Shown in pieces: positions 1 to 11,264 of a stretch of 64,000 nt of DNA. The DNA comes from Adenophora triphylla var. japonica. Taxonomy: Eukaryota; Streptophyta; Magnoliopsida; Asterales; Campanulaceae. A program made the position numbers and the translations under genes. Position 1 is the first letter of the stretch. Every line of letters begins with the position of its first letter. The notes under the pieces are model-generated. The model had not been told where the DNA came from and searched no databases. It saw only the letters and a list, made by a program, of their open reading frames with translations. The stretch lies in NCBI GenBank assembly GCA_022495995.1, contig JAFEMH010000758.1:1-64000 (forward strand), given 5' to 3'.

Positions 1-1342
1 AATGTTTTCACTATTAAAAAGCATTTCTGGACGAAGGCGAAAACACGAATAAGTGAAACAAAAGATTAAAATACTAAAGCAAGCTCTCACAAATAACTTC
101 TAAACCAAGAACAATATTCATTTTCCAAGGAGAGTCTATTCCTAAACTTTGAAGTAGAACAAAAGAACTTGTATAGAAAACTAGAATGTGATCGGTTCGG
201 ATTTAAGTGAACCTTACTACATGACCTAAAAGAATATACTTAGAAATCCGTGAAGAACAAAAGTTTTCTCTTCGAAAGAATTCTCAATGCTGCGTCTTCT
301 CAATTTGTTGATGATGCTTTTGTATTTATATCGCACCTTTTAGAAGTCAGCTTCCAGTGATCGGTCAAACTCTTTCATTATTTGATGCAATCCAACTCTT
401 ACAAGGAAACATAGATTGACACTCACAAGAAAAGAGATTTAATAGTAATATTAGTCTTATTCTAAATATAAAACAATATATTTACATGTCTAAAATATAT
501 TTACATATTAAACAATGTACTTTTTCAAAAAATATGATTTCAAATCTTTGATAAAAAAGTCATAAAATTCACTTACCAAATTTATCAATTGGATTCAAAT
601 TATGAAAGTCAATATTCCCTAAAATCTCCACTCTTTCAATCTCCAAGATTCCATAATCAAGATTGATACAATCCTACTTTGACTAGAAAAATTTTTTTAG
701 TTGAAAAAATCAATTACCAAGAGAGACATAAATCTTTTAAGTTTAAAAAATATATTTTGACAAAATCATAGAGTACTAATCGTGTACTCTTTCATACTAT
801 CTTTTCAGGAAGGGAGTAAGATTTATCAGTTATGTATATATATATAAACTGTATATGAAAACTATTTGGAAAGCGTTATTGTAATCCTACTAAACTTAAA
901 CCATTGGATTAACCAACAACTAATATAATGATTCATTTTGTAACTTTATTATTTCCCTTTATTGATCGGATATCAGGAAAAATGACTTAGGCATTGAATA
1001 AAGGCACTTTCTTAGAAAATTCCCGGCACCGATTAGTGACTGTTTTAAGAAATAAAAGAGTTCTTAATAAAAATGATATTTATCTTCCCTGCAGAAGCAT
1101 CTTTATTTTTATTATAAGAAAGAAAATAATACTCAAGAATGTTGGGCTACTTTTTGAGAAAAGTTATAATGAGACGTTGGGCTCACAAACTTTGGTCAAA
1201 TTAGAAACATCAGTAGTCATATGCGTATTCCTAATTCTATTTTACTTGCTCCTGAAAAATTACTCCTACTTTTCCATGGGATAATAATACAAAAGTTTGC
1301 ACAAAAAAGTGAAATATCACATCCTCACCAAATTCAAATTCT
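1..1342. other. Non-coding AT-rich DNA, nothing recognised
   Basis: No protein family, RNA gene or repeat end could be recognised here. The only long frame (994-1284) is AT-rich low-complexity sequence with no familiar domain. The last five bases, ATTCT at 1338-1342, are the target-site duplication of the copia element that follows. Confidence 0.6.
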
Positions 1343-2267
1343 TGTTGAAAATGGGTAACGAAAGTTAAGTTTGACTTAACGTTGACACTAACTTTCTAAC
1401 GGAATTCGTTATTTGTTAACGAAATAAGTTACAAAATGGTATTCTACATTTAGTGTAGATTATGAAACTCATTTATTGTCTCAAAAATCATTTTCGGATG
1501 AATGAGAAATTAATGACAAAAGATTTGTAACTTAACGAGAGTTGTTTAAAGGAGTAAATTAGATCATTTGGATTTAATTGGATTTGAGCAGTGTTTTTGG
1601 GCGATGAGATTTTGCTCTAAACACGGTAGATCGAGCGAGTGGGGACTGCGGTCACGAGTCGTGAGCACGAATGGACCTTAATGGACATTTGGTTCAAATC
1701 CTAATCGGAATGAGTGGAGACCTTGGGAGCGAGTCATGTGGGCACGACTCGTGGCTTAAAAAGGAAGCACACTCGTGCTCTTCCATTTCTTTGCTCCTCG
1801 AAAAAAGTTGTGTTCTATTCAAAGCAAAAGACACAAAACCCTTTCGACTCTCCTTATATACTTTCCTCCAAAGCGCTTCAATTTACACATTCGGTCATTT
1901 GAGCCTCTCTACCTACATTTTGAGATAGATTAACATAGCAACAAATCATTTTCATCTCGTTGCATAAATTCCTTCCAAGTCCTAAAGTTCCAAATAGTCA
2001 ATTGTTTGGTTAGATTTATTAATTTAGGAAGTGTCTCCTATTAAATTAAATAGAAGTCGTTGCATCTCACAAGAAGTTTGTCATCAGCGACCGTAAGCAA
2101 CCGGTGCGGGACCAAATACTTCTTACTAGGAAATTGTGTTAAACCTGACAAGCCTCGACACTGACATCAAGTTTGTGCTTTTCAATTTCCGTTATCCTTG
2201 TTTTTCTGATTATCTTTTCTCTTCTTCTTTGTTATTTCCTTAAGAAGCCTAGTAGAAAATTCCAACA
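1343..2267 (+). repeat. Left (5') LTR of the copia element
   Basis: 925 bp, TGTTG...CAACA. It matches the right LTR throughout but is about 60 bp longer because of many scattered small insertions and deletions. It contains internal repeats of CACGAGTCGTG and CACGACTCGTG type around 1650-1780. A TATA-like TTATATACTT lies near 1853 with the transcript start expected shortly after. Short reading frames inside it are not genes. Confidence 0.93.
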
Positions 2268-2307
2268 ATCGTAAGAAGTATTTGACGTTTCTTAAGGCGT
2301 TCCTACA

Positions 2308-3240
2308 ATGTCTAATGAGAAAGACACCTCCGAGTCATCCGGGCTTACTCCCCCTCAAGGCGATGCACCGCTCAAGAATGTTGCACCCGCTTCTACACCA
2401 TCTCACTCGGTTCATGGTGAGAAACCCCCAAATTTTTTTCCGGGGTGGATTTCAAGAGATGGCAACAAAAGATGCTATTCTACTTGACCACTCTAAGTTT
2501 GCATCGGTTCTTGAAAGAGGATCCGATTGTTCAAAATGGTGATCCCGACCCTCAAAGGCTTTTGGCCAAAGAGGCTTGGGACCATGGTAATTTTTTGTGT
2601 AAAAATTACATTTTGAATGGACTCGATGATGCACTATATAATGTGTACAGTACCGTCGAGTTAGCCAAGGCTTTATGGAGTACCTTGAAAAGAAAGTACA
2701 AGATTGAAGATGCCGGGTCAAAAAAGTTTGTCGTCGACAAATATCTTGACTTCAAAATGGTGGATTCTAAGTTGGTAACAACTCAAGTTGATGAGTTCCA
2801 ACTTATATTGCATGGTCTTGATGCCGAAGGAATGATAATGAATGATCCGTTCAAAGTGGCATCAATCATAGAGAAGTTGCCGCCTTCATGGAAGGACTTC
2901 AATAATTATCTCAAGCATAAGCGCAAAGAGATGACTTTGGAGGACTTGGTTGTTCGTCTTCAAATTGAAGAGAATAATCGAGACAATGAAGCCAAGGCTA
3001 CCAAAGGCCAGATGGAGGCAAAAGTCAATCTCGCCGAGGCAAGCACTAGCGGCACCAAAAGGAAGCATTTCGGGAATGCTAAGAGAGGGAAGAACAAGGG
3101 CTCCACAACTAAGAAGTTCAAAGGAGCACGCTATAATTGTGGCAAGCCGGGCCATATAGCAAAGGATTGTCGCCACCCAAAGAAGGAGCGAACAATGTGG
3201 ATGACATGGATCTTGATTTTCTTTGCGGTGATCTTTGAGG
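2308..3240 (+). pseudogene. copia gag, frameshifted
   Basis: Gag would coat the element RNA. The natural start is the ATG at 2308 (MSNEKDTSE...). The frame is lost in a run of seven Ts at 2433-2439, and the conserved VDFKRWQQKM block continues one frame over from about 2442. The middle matches the copia UBN2-type gag (LHGL, KLPPSWKDF, LVVRLQIEE). The zinc knuckle near 3129-3172 reads RYNCGKPGHIAKDC. The first cysteine of the CX2CX4HX4C motif is Arg (codon CGC at 3129-3131, one change from TGC). So both the frame and the nucleic-acid-binding knuckle are damaged. Confidence 0.85.
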
Positions 3241-3643
3241 CAAAAGTGACAAACTTGGATGACAATCCAAAGGAATGGTGGATAGATACCGGGGCTACCC
3301 GCCATATTTGTGCTAATAAGGAGAGTTTCTCTTCTTATACTCCCATTTCCGAAGGAAATTGTACATGGGAAATTCTGCAACTTCCGATGTTCAAGGCGTT
3401 GGAAATGTTGTATTGAAGATGACCTCCGAAAAAGAAGTGACCTTGCTTGATGTGCTGCATGTTCCGGACATCCGCAAGAATCTAGTTTCCGGTGCTTTGT
3501 TGAGTAAAGCCGGTTTTAGAATAGTTTTGAATCGACAAGTTTGTAATAACCAAGAATGGTTTATTCCTTGGAAAGGGTTACCTCGAGAAGGGACTTTTCA
3601 AGATGAATGTAATGAATGTTATCCGCCAAGGTGCGAAGAATAA
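3241..3643 (+). pseudogene. copia aspartic protease region, frameshifted
   Basis: The block EWWIDTGATRHIC near 3270-3312 carries the D-T-G active-site triad of the retroviral-type aspartic protease. After about 3355 the frame shifts, and [26 protein letters not shown] and LLSKAGFR follow in another frame to about 3525. These are standard copia protease-core landmarks. The protease would cut the Gag-Pol polyprotein, but the broken frame makes this one inactive. Confidence 0.85.
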
Positions 3644-3654
3644 AAATGTTGTTT

Positions 3655-4450
3655 CTATGTTTACTTGTCGGAAAGTCCTAGTTTATGGCATGATAGATTA
3701 GGTCATGTAAACTTCGACACTATTAAGAAATTAGTTAAACAAGATTTAATCCAAATGACTAAATCGATTCAACTAATAAGTGTGAAGTTTGCGTTGAGGC
3801 AAAATGACGAAGTCGCCATTTAATGCCATACAAAGAAACACAACTCCTCTCGAGTTAATTCACACCGACATATGTGATTTAAAACTTGTGCAAACTCGAG
3901 GAGGTAAAAAGTACTTCATTACATTCATAGACGATTGCACTAAGTATTGTTATGTTTATCTCTTAAAAGTAAAGATGAAGCCTTAGGAGCTTTCGAGACT
4001 TATAAGAAAGAAGTTGAGAATCAACTTAACTTTAAAGATTAAGAAAATTAGAAGTGATAGAGGAGGAGAATATGAAGCTCCGTTTGAAGGACTATATTGG
4101 GAATCCGGCATAATTCATCAAACAACGGCTCCATATACCCTCGGTCTAACGGAGTTCTTTGAACGCAAAATCGTACTCTCAAAGAGATGATGAACGCATT
4201 TTTGATAAGTTCAGGCTTACCCGATAACTTGTGGGGGGAAGCTATACTCATGCACTTCTAACTATATTCTTAATAAGATACCCAAGAAAGGTATTGAGAA
4301 AACACCCTATGAATTATGGCATAATCGTAGGCCGTGTTATAAATACCTTAAAGTGTGGGGGTGTCTAGCTAAGGTTGAAGTACCTAAGCCAAAGTAAATA
4401 AAGATCGGTCCCAAGACGGTTGACTGCATCTTTATTGGATATGTCAATAA
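3655..4450 (+). pseudogene. copia integrase, several frameshifts
   Basis: The pre-integrase zinc-binding part is visible as SLWHDRLGHVNFD (about 3669-3710) followed by CEVCVEAK (about 3783-3806). The catalytic core starts with [12 protein letters not shown] and [11 protein letters not shown] near 3850-3945. These hold the first two Asp residues of the D,D,E triad. SDRGGEYE and PDNLWGEA follow near 4050-4240. The frame breaks at least three times: an A-run at 3801-3805 is one base short, and further shifts occur near 3970 and 4140. Integration activity is lost. Confidence 0.85.
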
Positions 4451-4472
4451 CAGTAGTGCCTATCGATTCATA

Positions 4473-5440
4473 GTGCACAAGTCAGAAATTCCCGATATGA
4501 ATGCAGGAATGACAAAAGAATCAAGGAATGTAGTATTCTTTAAAAATATCTTTCCTGCCAAGGATAGGAAAGAACGTAATTCTCAAAAGAGAACATATGA
4601 ATCTACAAACGGTCCATCTCAAGTAGAAGATGAAGGACCTAGACGTAGTAAAAGGGCAAGAGTGGAAAAGTCTTTTGGTCCTGATTTTCTATCATTTATG
4701 TTGAAAAACGAACCAGCTACTGTTAAAGATGCGTTATCTGGACCGGACAGTACGTTCTGGAAAGAGGCTATTAACAGTGAGATAGAATCCATAATGCTTA
4801 ATAATACTTGGGAGTTGGTTGATCTTCCTCTAGGATGCAAACCGTTAGGTTGCAAATGGATCCTTAAAAGGAAGTATAAGGCAGATGGATCTATCGATAA
4901 GTACAAAAGTTCGGCTAGTAGCCAAAGGGTTTAGGCAAAAGGAGGGATATGACTTCTTCGATACATATTCTCTGTCACATAGCGATCACATCCATACGTG
5001 TTATTATAACTATTGCAGTACTGCGTGCATAATCTTGAGATACACCCGATGGATGTGAAAACGGCTTTCTTGAATGGAGAGTTAGATGAAGAGATTTACA
5101 TGGAACAACCCGAAGGGTTTGTTTGTTCCGTGTAAAGAAGCAAAGGTGTGTAAACTTGTAAAGTCGTTGTACGGACTCAAACAAGCACCTAAACAATGGC
5201 ATGAGAAGTTTGATCGAACTAGGTTGTCGAATGGATTCAAGATAAATGAATGTGACAAGTGTGTCTATATCAAAGGAACATACGAATCATTTGTAATAGT
5301 GTCTTTACGTAGATGACATGTTGATAATGGGAAGTACTCATGAATTGATCATGAATACCAAAGGCTTGTTAAAGAAGCACTTTGACATGAAAGATAATGG
5401 GATTAGCCGATTTTATATTAGGAATAAAGATTTCTAGAAC
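4473..5440 (+). pseudogene. copia reverse transcriptase, frameshifted
   Basis: The longest open part (4473-4934) covers the linker and the RT start, with WKEAINSEIESIMLNNTWELV and GCKWILKRKYKADGSI. The frame then slips, and [31 protein letters not shown] and KSLYGLKQAPKQWHEKFD follow to about 5215. The catalytic Y-V-D-D-M-L is encoded near 5306-5325 in yet another frame. These are the standard copia RT motifs. One-base indels near 4915, 5035, 5130 and 5300 make it a pseudogene. Confidence 0.87.
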
Positions 5441-5694
5441 ATCGTAAAGAATAGTTCTCACACAAATCGGTCCATTATCTCTGGAAAATGTACTTCAAAA
5501 ATTCGATGTCATTAACAACCCTCCGGCTAAGACACCTAGACTTAAATCTACACTTAGCAAAGAACGAGAGGGAACCGGCTTCTCGGTTGGAGTATGCAAG
5601 AATAATCGCGATCGATGTACTTAACAAATTGTACACGTCCGTACATTGCATATTCGGTAGAGCAAACTAGCGAGGTGTTCCACGAGTAATCCCG

Positions 5695-6288
5695 ATGGAT
5701 CATTGGAAAGCACTAATGAGAGTATTGAGATATTTAAAGTATACAATGAATCATGGGATACTTTATAAGAGATATCCAGCAGTATTAGAAGGATACTGTG
5801 ATGCAAACTGGATATCGGACACAAAAGACTCAAAATCCATGAGTGGATATATTTTCACAATAGGTGAAGGAGCAGTGTCATGGAAATCCTCCAAACAAAC
5901 GTGTATAGCCAGATCCACGATGGAATCTGAGTTCATAGCTTTAGATAAAGCTGGAGAAGAAGCAGAATGGCTTAAGAACTTCCTGGAGGATATTCCTTGT
6001 TGGAATAAACCTGTGCCTGCTGTACTAATACATTGTGATAGTCAATCAGCAATAGGAAGGGCACAGAGCAGTATGTATGATGGTAAGTCTAGACATATCC
6101 GTCGTAGACATAATACCATTAGACAGTTGATCAAGAATGGGGTTATCACAATTGACTATGTGAAGTCAAATGATAACATAGCGGATCCGTTTACAAAAGG
6201 TATAAATAGAGATCAACTGTATAAATTATTAAGGGGAATGGGCTTAAAACCCACAATAAAAGAACTCATAGTGGACACTCGACCTTGA
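5695..6288 (+). CDS. copia RNase H domain, longest intact frame of the element
   Basis: About 197 codons are open from the ATG at 5695 to the TGA at 6286. The frame covers the end of RT and the whole copia RNase H domain: [65 protein letters not shown] and [16 protein letters not shown]. The acidic D, E and D residues of the RNase H site are present. The start shown is only where the current frame opens; in an intact element this is the C-terminus of Pol. The tail [15 protein letters not shown] is typical of copia Pol ends. Confidence 0.88.
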   Translation: MDHWKALMRVLRYLKYTMNHGILYKRYPAVLEGYCDANWISDTKDSKSMSGYIFTIGEGAVSWKSSKQTCIARSTMESEFIALDKAGEEAEWLKNFLEDIPCWNKPVPAVLIHCDSQSAIGRAQSSMYDGKSRHIRRRHNTIRQLIKNGVITIDYVKSNDNIADPFTKGINRDQLYKLLRGMGLKPTIKELIVDTRP

Positions 6289-6817
6289 GAATTGGAGATC
6301 CCGTACCGCTTGGTTTAATGAGAGCAACCCAAGCTATAAGTTCTAGTAGAATTACTTGGAAACAAAAACTCGGTTGAATGACACGGAGATGTTGAATACT
6401 CATTCTCGTAACATCCAAGTATAAGCACTGCGGCGGTGGTGAGGATAAGTTGAGAAAACTTTTATTGATTCCTATACCTACGGGTGGAGTAGTGCTGGAT
6501 ACTCCTTATAGTATGAATCACTTATATAAGTGAGAAGTAACTTGGCCGCTTCTAATATGAACGCTTAAGAATGAGATACGGTCCAGGGACGAAATGGACA
6601 AAACGTGAGAACAATAACTGTTAGAGCTATTATTATGTGAGTATTGTTGTCTTGGTATACATCATCATTTGGTTCAAAGTGACTCCGCTACCAAATGGCT
6701 AGTATATCCAGATAATATTTCACTAGGGGAGATTCAAAGCCATAAGCTATCTATCCGATGTAATAATAGTTCGCGGAACTTTTGGATGAAATTGCATACA
6801 TGCATTAATTGTCATTC

Positions 6818-6828
6818 ATGTGGGGGAT
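6818..6828 (+). other. Polypurine tract of the copia element
   Basis: ATGTGGGGGAT lies immediately before the TGTTG of the right LTR. This is the usual position and composition of the plus-strand primer site in copia elements. Confidence 0.85.
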
Positions 6829-7693
6829 TGTTGCAAATGGGTAACGAAAGTTAAGTTTGACTTAACGTTGACCTAACTTCCTAACGGAATTCGTTATTTG
6901 TTAACGAAATAAGTTACAAAATGTATTCGACATTTAGTGTAGATTATGAAACTCATTTATTGTCTCAAAACCATTTCCGGGTGAATGAGAAATTAATGAC
7001 AAAAGATTTGTAACTTAACGAGAGTTGTTTAAAGGGTAAATTAGATCATTTGGATTTAATTGGATTTGAACAGTGTTTTTGGCTGATGAGATTTTGCTCC
7101 CACCTGATCAGAATGAGTGGGGACTCTGGTCACGAGTCGTGAGCACGAATGGACCTTAATGGACATTTGGCTCAAATCTGATCAGAACGAGTGGAGACCT
7201 TGGGAACGAGTCGTGAGCACGACTCGTGCCAAGGAGCACGACTCGTGCCCTTCACTGCTGTTCGAAAAGTTGTGTTCTTTCAAAGCAAAAGACACAAAAC
7301 CCTTTGACTCTCCTTATATACTTCCCCTCCGAATTTCAATTTACACATTCAGTCATTTGAGCCTCTCTACCTACATTTGAGATAGATTAACATAGCCAAA
7401 TCATTTCATCTTGTTGCATAAATTCCTTCAAGTCCTAAAGTTCCAAATAGTCAATTGTTCGTTAGATTTGTTAATTTGGAGTGCTCCTATTAACAAATAG
7501 AAGTCTTTGCATCTCACAAGAAGTTTGTCATCAACCGTAAGCACCAGTGCGGGACAAATACTTCTTACGGAAATTGTGTTAAACACAAGTCTCGACTACA
7601 TCAAGTTTGTCTTTTCAATTTCCGTTATCTTTTCCGTTATCTTTCTCTTCTTCTTTGTTATTTTCTTAAGAAGCCTAGTAGAAAATCCCAACA
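6829..7693 (+). repeat. Right (3') LTR of the copia element
   Basis: 865 bp, TGTTG...CAACA, followed at once by the duplicated ATTCT. Compared with the left LTR it has lost many single bases and short blocks and shows fewer substitutions than indels. Confidence 0.93.
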
Positions 7694-7926
7694 ATTCTTT
7701 CTAATTATTTTTTATTTTATTAATGATAGATAAAATGCTCTAAAACTACATCAAATGACCTATAAATATGCTAACATATGTGTTTAATATAATTCAAACT
7801 CGCAACCTCCACTATAAAAACTAATATCGAATAGCATCAGAACTAAAGTGCTTGTTAATTCTTCCTAATTAATTATTGCATGCTATAAATGTTTTTTCTT
7901 TCCATGTGATTTTCTTGCATGAATAG

Positions 7927-8776
7927 TGATGACGCCACGACTTTCGGGGTCTCACTATATAGGGATATGTTGCTCGCGTATAAAGTTTGTACCTATAACA
8001 CAACAAAGACACGAACCACCGTTAGAGATCAAGCCGAAGTTTAATGCAGCTAAGGCTCTCAGGTGTTAGAGTAAGATATTTGAGGATTTATAATTGAAGA
8101 ATAAGTTTTGAATGTTTTAGTGAGTTGTATGGTAGGGTTTAGATAATTTGGCTTACAATGGTTGTTTTTCACTTGCATTGTCCATGGGGACAAGGTTGAT
8201 ATTTATAGTAAGTGAGAGCTATTTATAGTAAGTGAGAGGGCCGATGATGATGTCACCTATATAGGATATCTCTGTCTTTTGACATAGGGACACGTGTTCG
8301 CGCATAGTGAATTCATACAATAAAGTAAGATTTATTGCAGAGTGATGTCTTTGATTGGACCGGACGAAGAGGAAGGCGCTTATTGGTGCGGCGCCATACG
8401 CGCATTGGGCCAGTAGCGCGCCCGAGCCACCATTTAATGAGATGGGGATAAGCCTGCTCTTGCGTCGGTGTAGGTACGGAGCCTTTGCCTCACTAGGTTT
8501 GGCTTTAATCGGGAGTCTAGTAGAATAACCAGGAAGTTCGCGGTATGAGACCGTGGTCAACATAGTTGACGCGGTCTTGTATATCACGATCATGGCCGAC
8601 GCGGTCAACTCTTTGACGGCTGCTACGATCACTTGGTCTCGACTCTTGCGATCATGATGCCCGCGGTCTTGACTCTAGCGGTCTAATTGCCCGCGACTCT
8701 TTGATAGGCCACGTCATACTTGTTCCTTTGGAACGGATCGAGCTTTGGGTCCGATCCGAAAGGTCCGGGCTCATCA
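7927..8776 (-). mobile_element. Solo LTR, probably gypsy type
   Basis: The 850-bp block begins TGATGA and ends TCATCA, inverted 6-bp ends of the TG...CA type. It is flanked by a perfect 5-bp direct repeat AATAG (7922-7926 and 8777-8781). No internal retroelement region is attached, so it is a solo LTR left by recombination between two LTRs. Orientation is inferred from two tandem TATA-like CTATAAATA boxes on the minus strand (about 8199-8227). Family is unknown; the GC content and length suit Ty3/gypsy. Frames inside it (8219-8632) are not genes. Confidence 0.85.
8199..8227 (-). promoter_or_regulatory. Duplicated TATA boxes of the solo LTR
   Basis: On the minus strand TATAAATA is found twice about 20 bp apart, inside the duplicated block TTTATAGTAAGTGAGAG. 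This is the likely core promoter of the LTR and the reason for assigning it to the minus strand. Confidence 0.5.
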
Positions 8777-8781
8777 AATAG

Positions 8782-11264
8782 TTTAGTTATATTTTCTCTT
8801 TCTTTTTTATACGAAGCACCGAGAATATTAACTTGTATGTACCCACGAATGGACCGATTAAAACTGATTGAGAACCAAACTCATAAACTCGCATATTTGG
8901 ATAGGAATAGGAGATTAAATTGGTGTTACTAATACGTACTATTTGTAATATTGTTTTGAACAAATACAAGCAAAGTTTTCAAACCATTGCATGGAAAATT
9001 TTATAGCGAATTGTGTCGCGCCGTCGGCAAAATCATGAGCTCTAATTAATAGAATAATGGATGGTTAGACAAAATCAATTCATACATGAGACAAAATTGA
9101 TATGAATTACTCAAATTTTATTATTCTCAAAGTATTAATATATAGTACAAGAGAGAATGTTTTAGACTAATCTACCTAGGTTATAATCGATGTAATCTCC
9201 TATTGTGATACTGAAATATTATCTTCCTAATCAATACAAGATTTGAATCTCTAATGATATATATTATCTCTATAGTTAGGTAACAAAAAATATATAAAAT
9301 ATTCTTGTTATTATCCTTACGTGCATTTGCCCAAGATGGACGATCTTGAAGAAGTCCAATCTTGAAGAGTATTGTACTGAACCGGCTCAATGGAGCAAAG
9401 TGGAGATGGATGTGTGTGTAGTTTTTGGTGTGATGTGGTTGTTGGAGTGATCACAGTTAACGGTTGGTTAGAGAGGAGTTTGAGATGGATGTGGTTAAGA
9501 TGGGAGGGCGAGGTTGTGTGAGTGGTATGGTGCTAGTGTTATAGGGAGACGGCGAGTCTCGGTCGATTGGATTGTCATGTGCCGAGGCGGGTGAGCACCA
9601 GGTGGAGCCATCAGAGGCAAAGGGTGGTTGTCTTTCGATGGAAAATTAAAGTAAAACAAGGAGAGAGGAGGTGGGACTTTGTTTGAGAAGGGAGAAGATA
9701 GGGTGGGCCGGTAACTAGGGTTTTGCCTCTCTTTTTTTAAGGAAGAAAAAAGAAAGAATATAGGGTTTCAGCTATTAGGTATATGTCGAGGGTGGTGTTA
9801 TTTGGGTGTATATGATGGAGACTTTATGAGGGTTGATTTTCTTGGCGAAGAAGGAGGTTGGTGAGATTCGGGCGGCCTTGTTGGGTTTGTTATATACGGA
9901 AGGGGGTTGGCTGTGGGTTTTTTTTTGTTGATATATGGAGGGTGGAGATGGAAGAGAGGCGGCGTTTGTGAGTGGTGTGTGGCATTGGGGTAGGTAGGCT
10001 TAGGGTTTTGTCGATGGTGGGTTTATGAGAAGGATATGTGAAAGACTTTATGGGGTTTTAGGGTGGGCGGAATGTAGGGTTGTGCTGCAGAGGGTTTTGT
10101 CGCAAGTAGGGTGGGGCGGCTATTGGGTTTTGGACACAGCAAGGAGAATTGGTTGTTTTATTGGTGATGTTTGGATGGTGGAGAAGAAGGATAGGCGGCT
10201 TTGTTGTGATTGTTGTGTGAAGGGGTTTCAGCGAAGGGTGGTTGAGCCGCGGGTGGTGTGGGAGAAGGAGAGAATTTTGATGGTGGGTAACGAAAGCAAG
10301 GGATTTCGACGAGGATGGTTTTGCCAAAGGTTGTGTTTTGCAGATGAAGGTTGGAGAAGGAAGAGTTTCGGCCACAGGGTTGAGCCGATGGTGGTGTGGG
10401 AGGTGGAAAGGCGAAAGTGGGTGGTGGTGGTGGTGGGTGGGGCGGCTTTAGGTTTTGCCGCAGATTTGACAGAGAAAGAACATTATGACTCTGATACCAT
10501 AATAAAACAAATGATGATTAAACGAAGTCAATTAAGAAATGGGAGAGAGAGAGAGGGGGAAAGAATGGATATGTATGAGTCAAGTTTATTATTTACAAAG
10601 TAGCAATATTTAGTATGAAAAATGAGGTATGAGATAAAAAGTGAGGTATGCTACAGTAATTGAATTGTTGTTATGAGTATGATATACGGGTCTCATTAAT
10701 ATAAAAATAATAAAATATTTTTATTTTATGAAATTTATATTTTGTAGTGGGACGTCGAATGAAAAAAGTGTATAGTTTTTAGTAAGATAAAAGAGTATCA
10801 CATACTTTTATTTACTATTATATTTACGTATATTTTATTGATATTCGTACTATACTGAATGTTTATATCTCTTGTAGTTAATGCAATGCTAAAGCGTTGT
10901 GTCGATATTTTGATTTCATAGTTTTTGTTATGTATTAAACTCACATTTTCCAAGTTCTAACACTCTAACCAAACATGAAATATATAAGAATAATATTAAA
11001 GTTACAACATAATTTTATAAAAATTTAGCCATAAACATTATTGGAAAATTATGGGCAAGATTTTGTGAGGTTTTCTCTTCTTCTAGGAAATAAACTAACT
11101 CCAAACAAGCTGCCCAAAATAGTTATGTCACAAATTCTATTTTAAACTACACAAAGAGTAATATGTCACTTTTGACTTTTACACATTTCTTATTAAATAG
11201 ATTAAGTACACGACCTCTCGCTCTGTTAGCGAAAAAAAAAAAAAACTCTAATTTATTTACCTAT
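8782..11264. other. No gene; GT-rich repetitive stretch with a primer-site-like motif
   Basis: Nothing recognisable lies at 8782-9400. From about 9400 to 10480 the plus strand is rich in G and T, with loosely repeated GGTGGTGTGGGA and GCCGAGGGTGG words. It ends in GACTCTGATACCAT (about 10486-10500). On the minus strand that is ATGGTATCAGAGTC, close to the tRNA-Met primer site of LTR elements. This could be the non-coding interior of a decayed large retrotransposon derivative, but no LTR pair was found. A frame at 10025-10603 has no recognisable domain. 10600-11264 is AT-rich with nothing seen. Confidence 0.4.

Larger units (their letters stand above)
1343..7693 (+). mobile_element. Full-length Ty1/copia LTR retrotransposon, coding region decayed
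   Basis: Two long direct repeats (1343-2267 and 6829-7693) both begin TGTTG and end CAACA. The element is flanked by a perfect 5-bp duplication ATTCT (1338-1342 and 7694-7698), so both ends and the insertion are secure. Domain order is gag, protease, integrase, reverse transcriptase, RNase H, the copia order. A polypurine tract lies directly before the right LTR. Every domain is recognisable but the frames are broken many times by one-base indels, so it cannot make its own proteins. I do not see the usual tRNA-Met primer site TGGTATCAGA after the left LTR. Confidence 0.95.

Noticed and set aside
1690..1700. tRNA-like B box (GGTTCAAATCC)
   Set aside because: It lies within the copia LTR and no A box or cloverleaf is nearby.
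10025..10603. Long plus-strand frame of about 190 codons (and a minus-strand frame at 10058-10375)
   Set aside because: Composition follows the GT-rich repeats; no domain, no promoter, and both strands are open only because stops are rare in such sequence.
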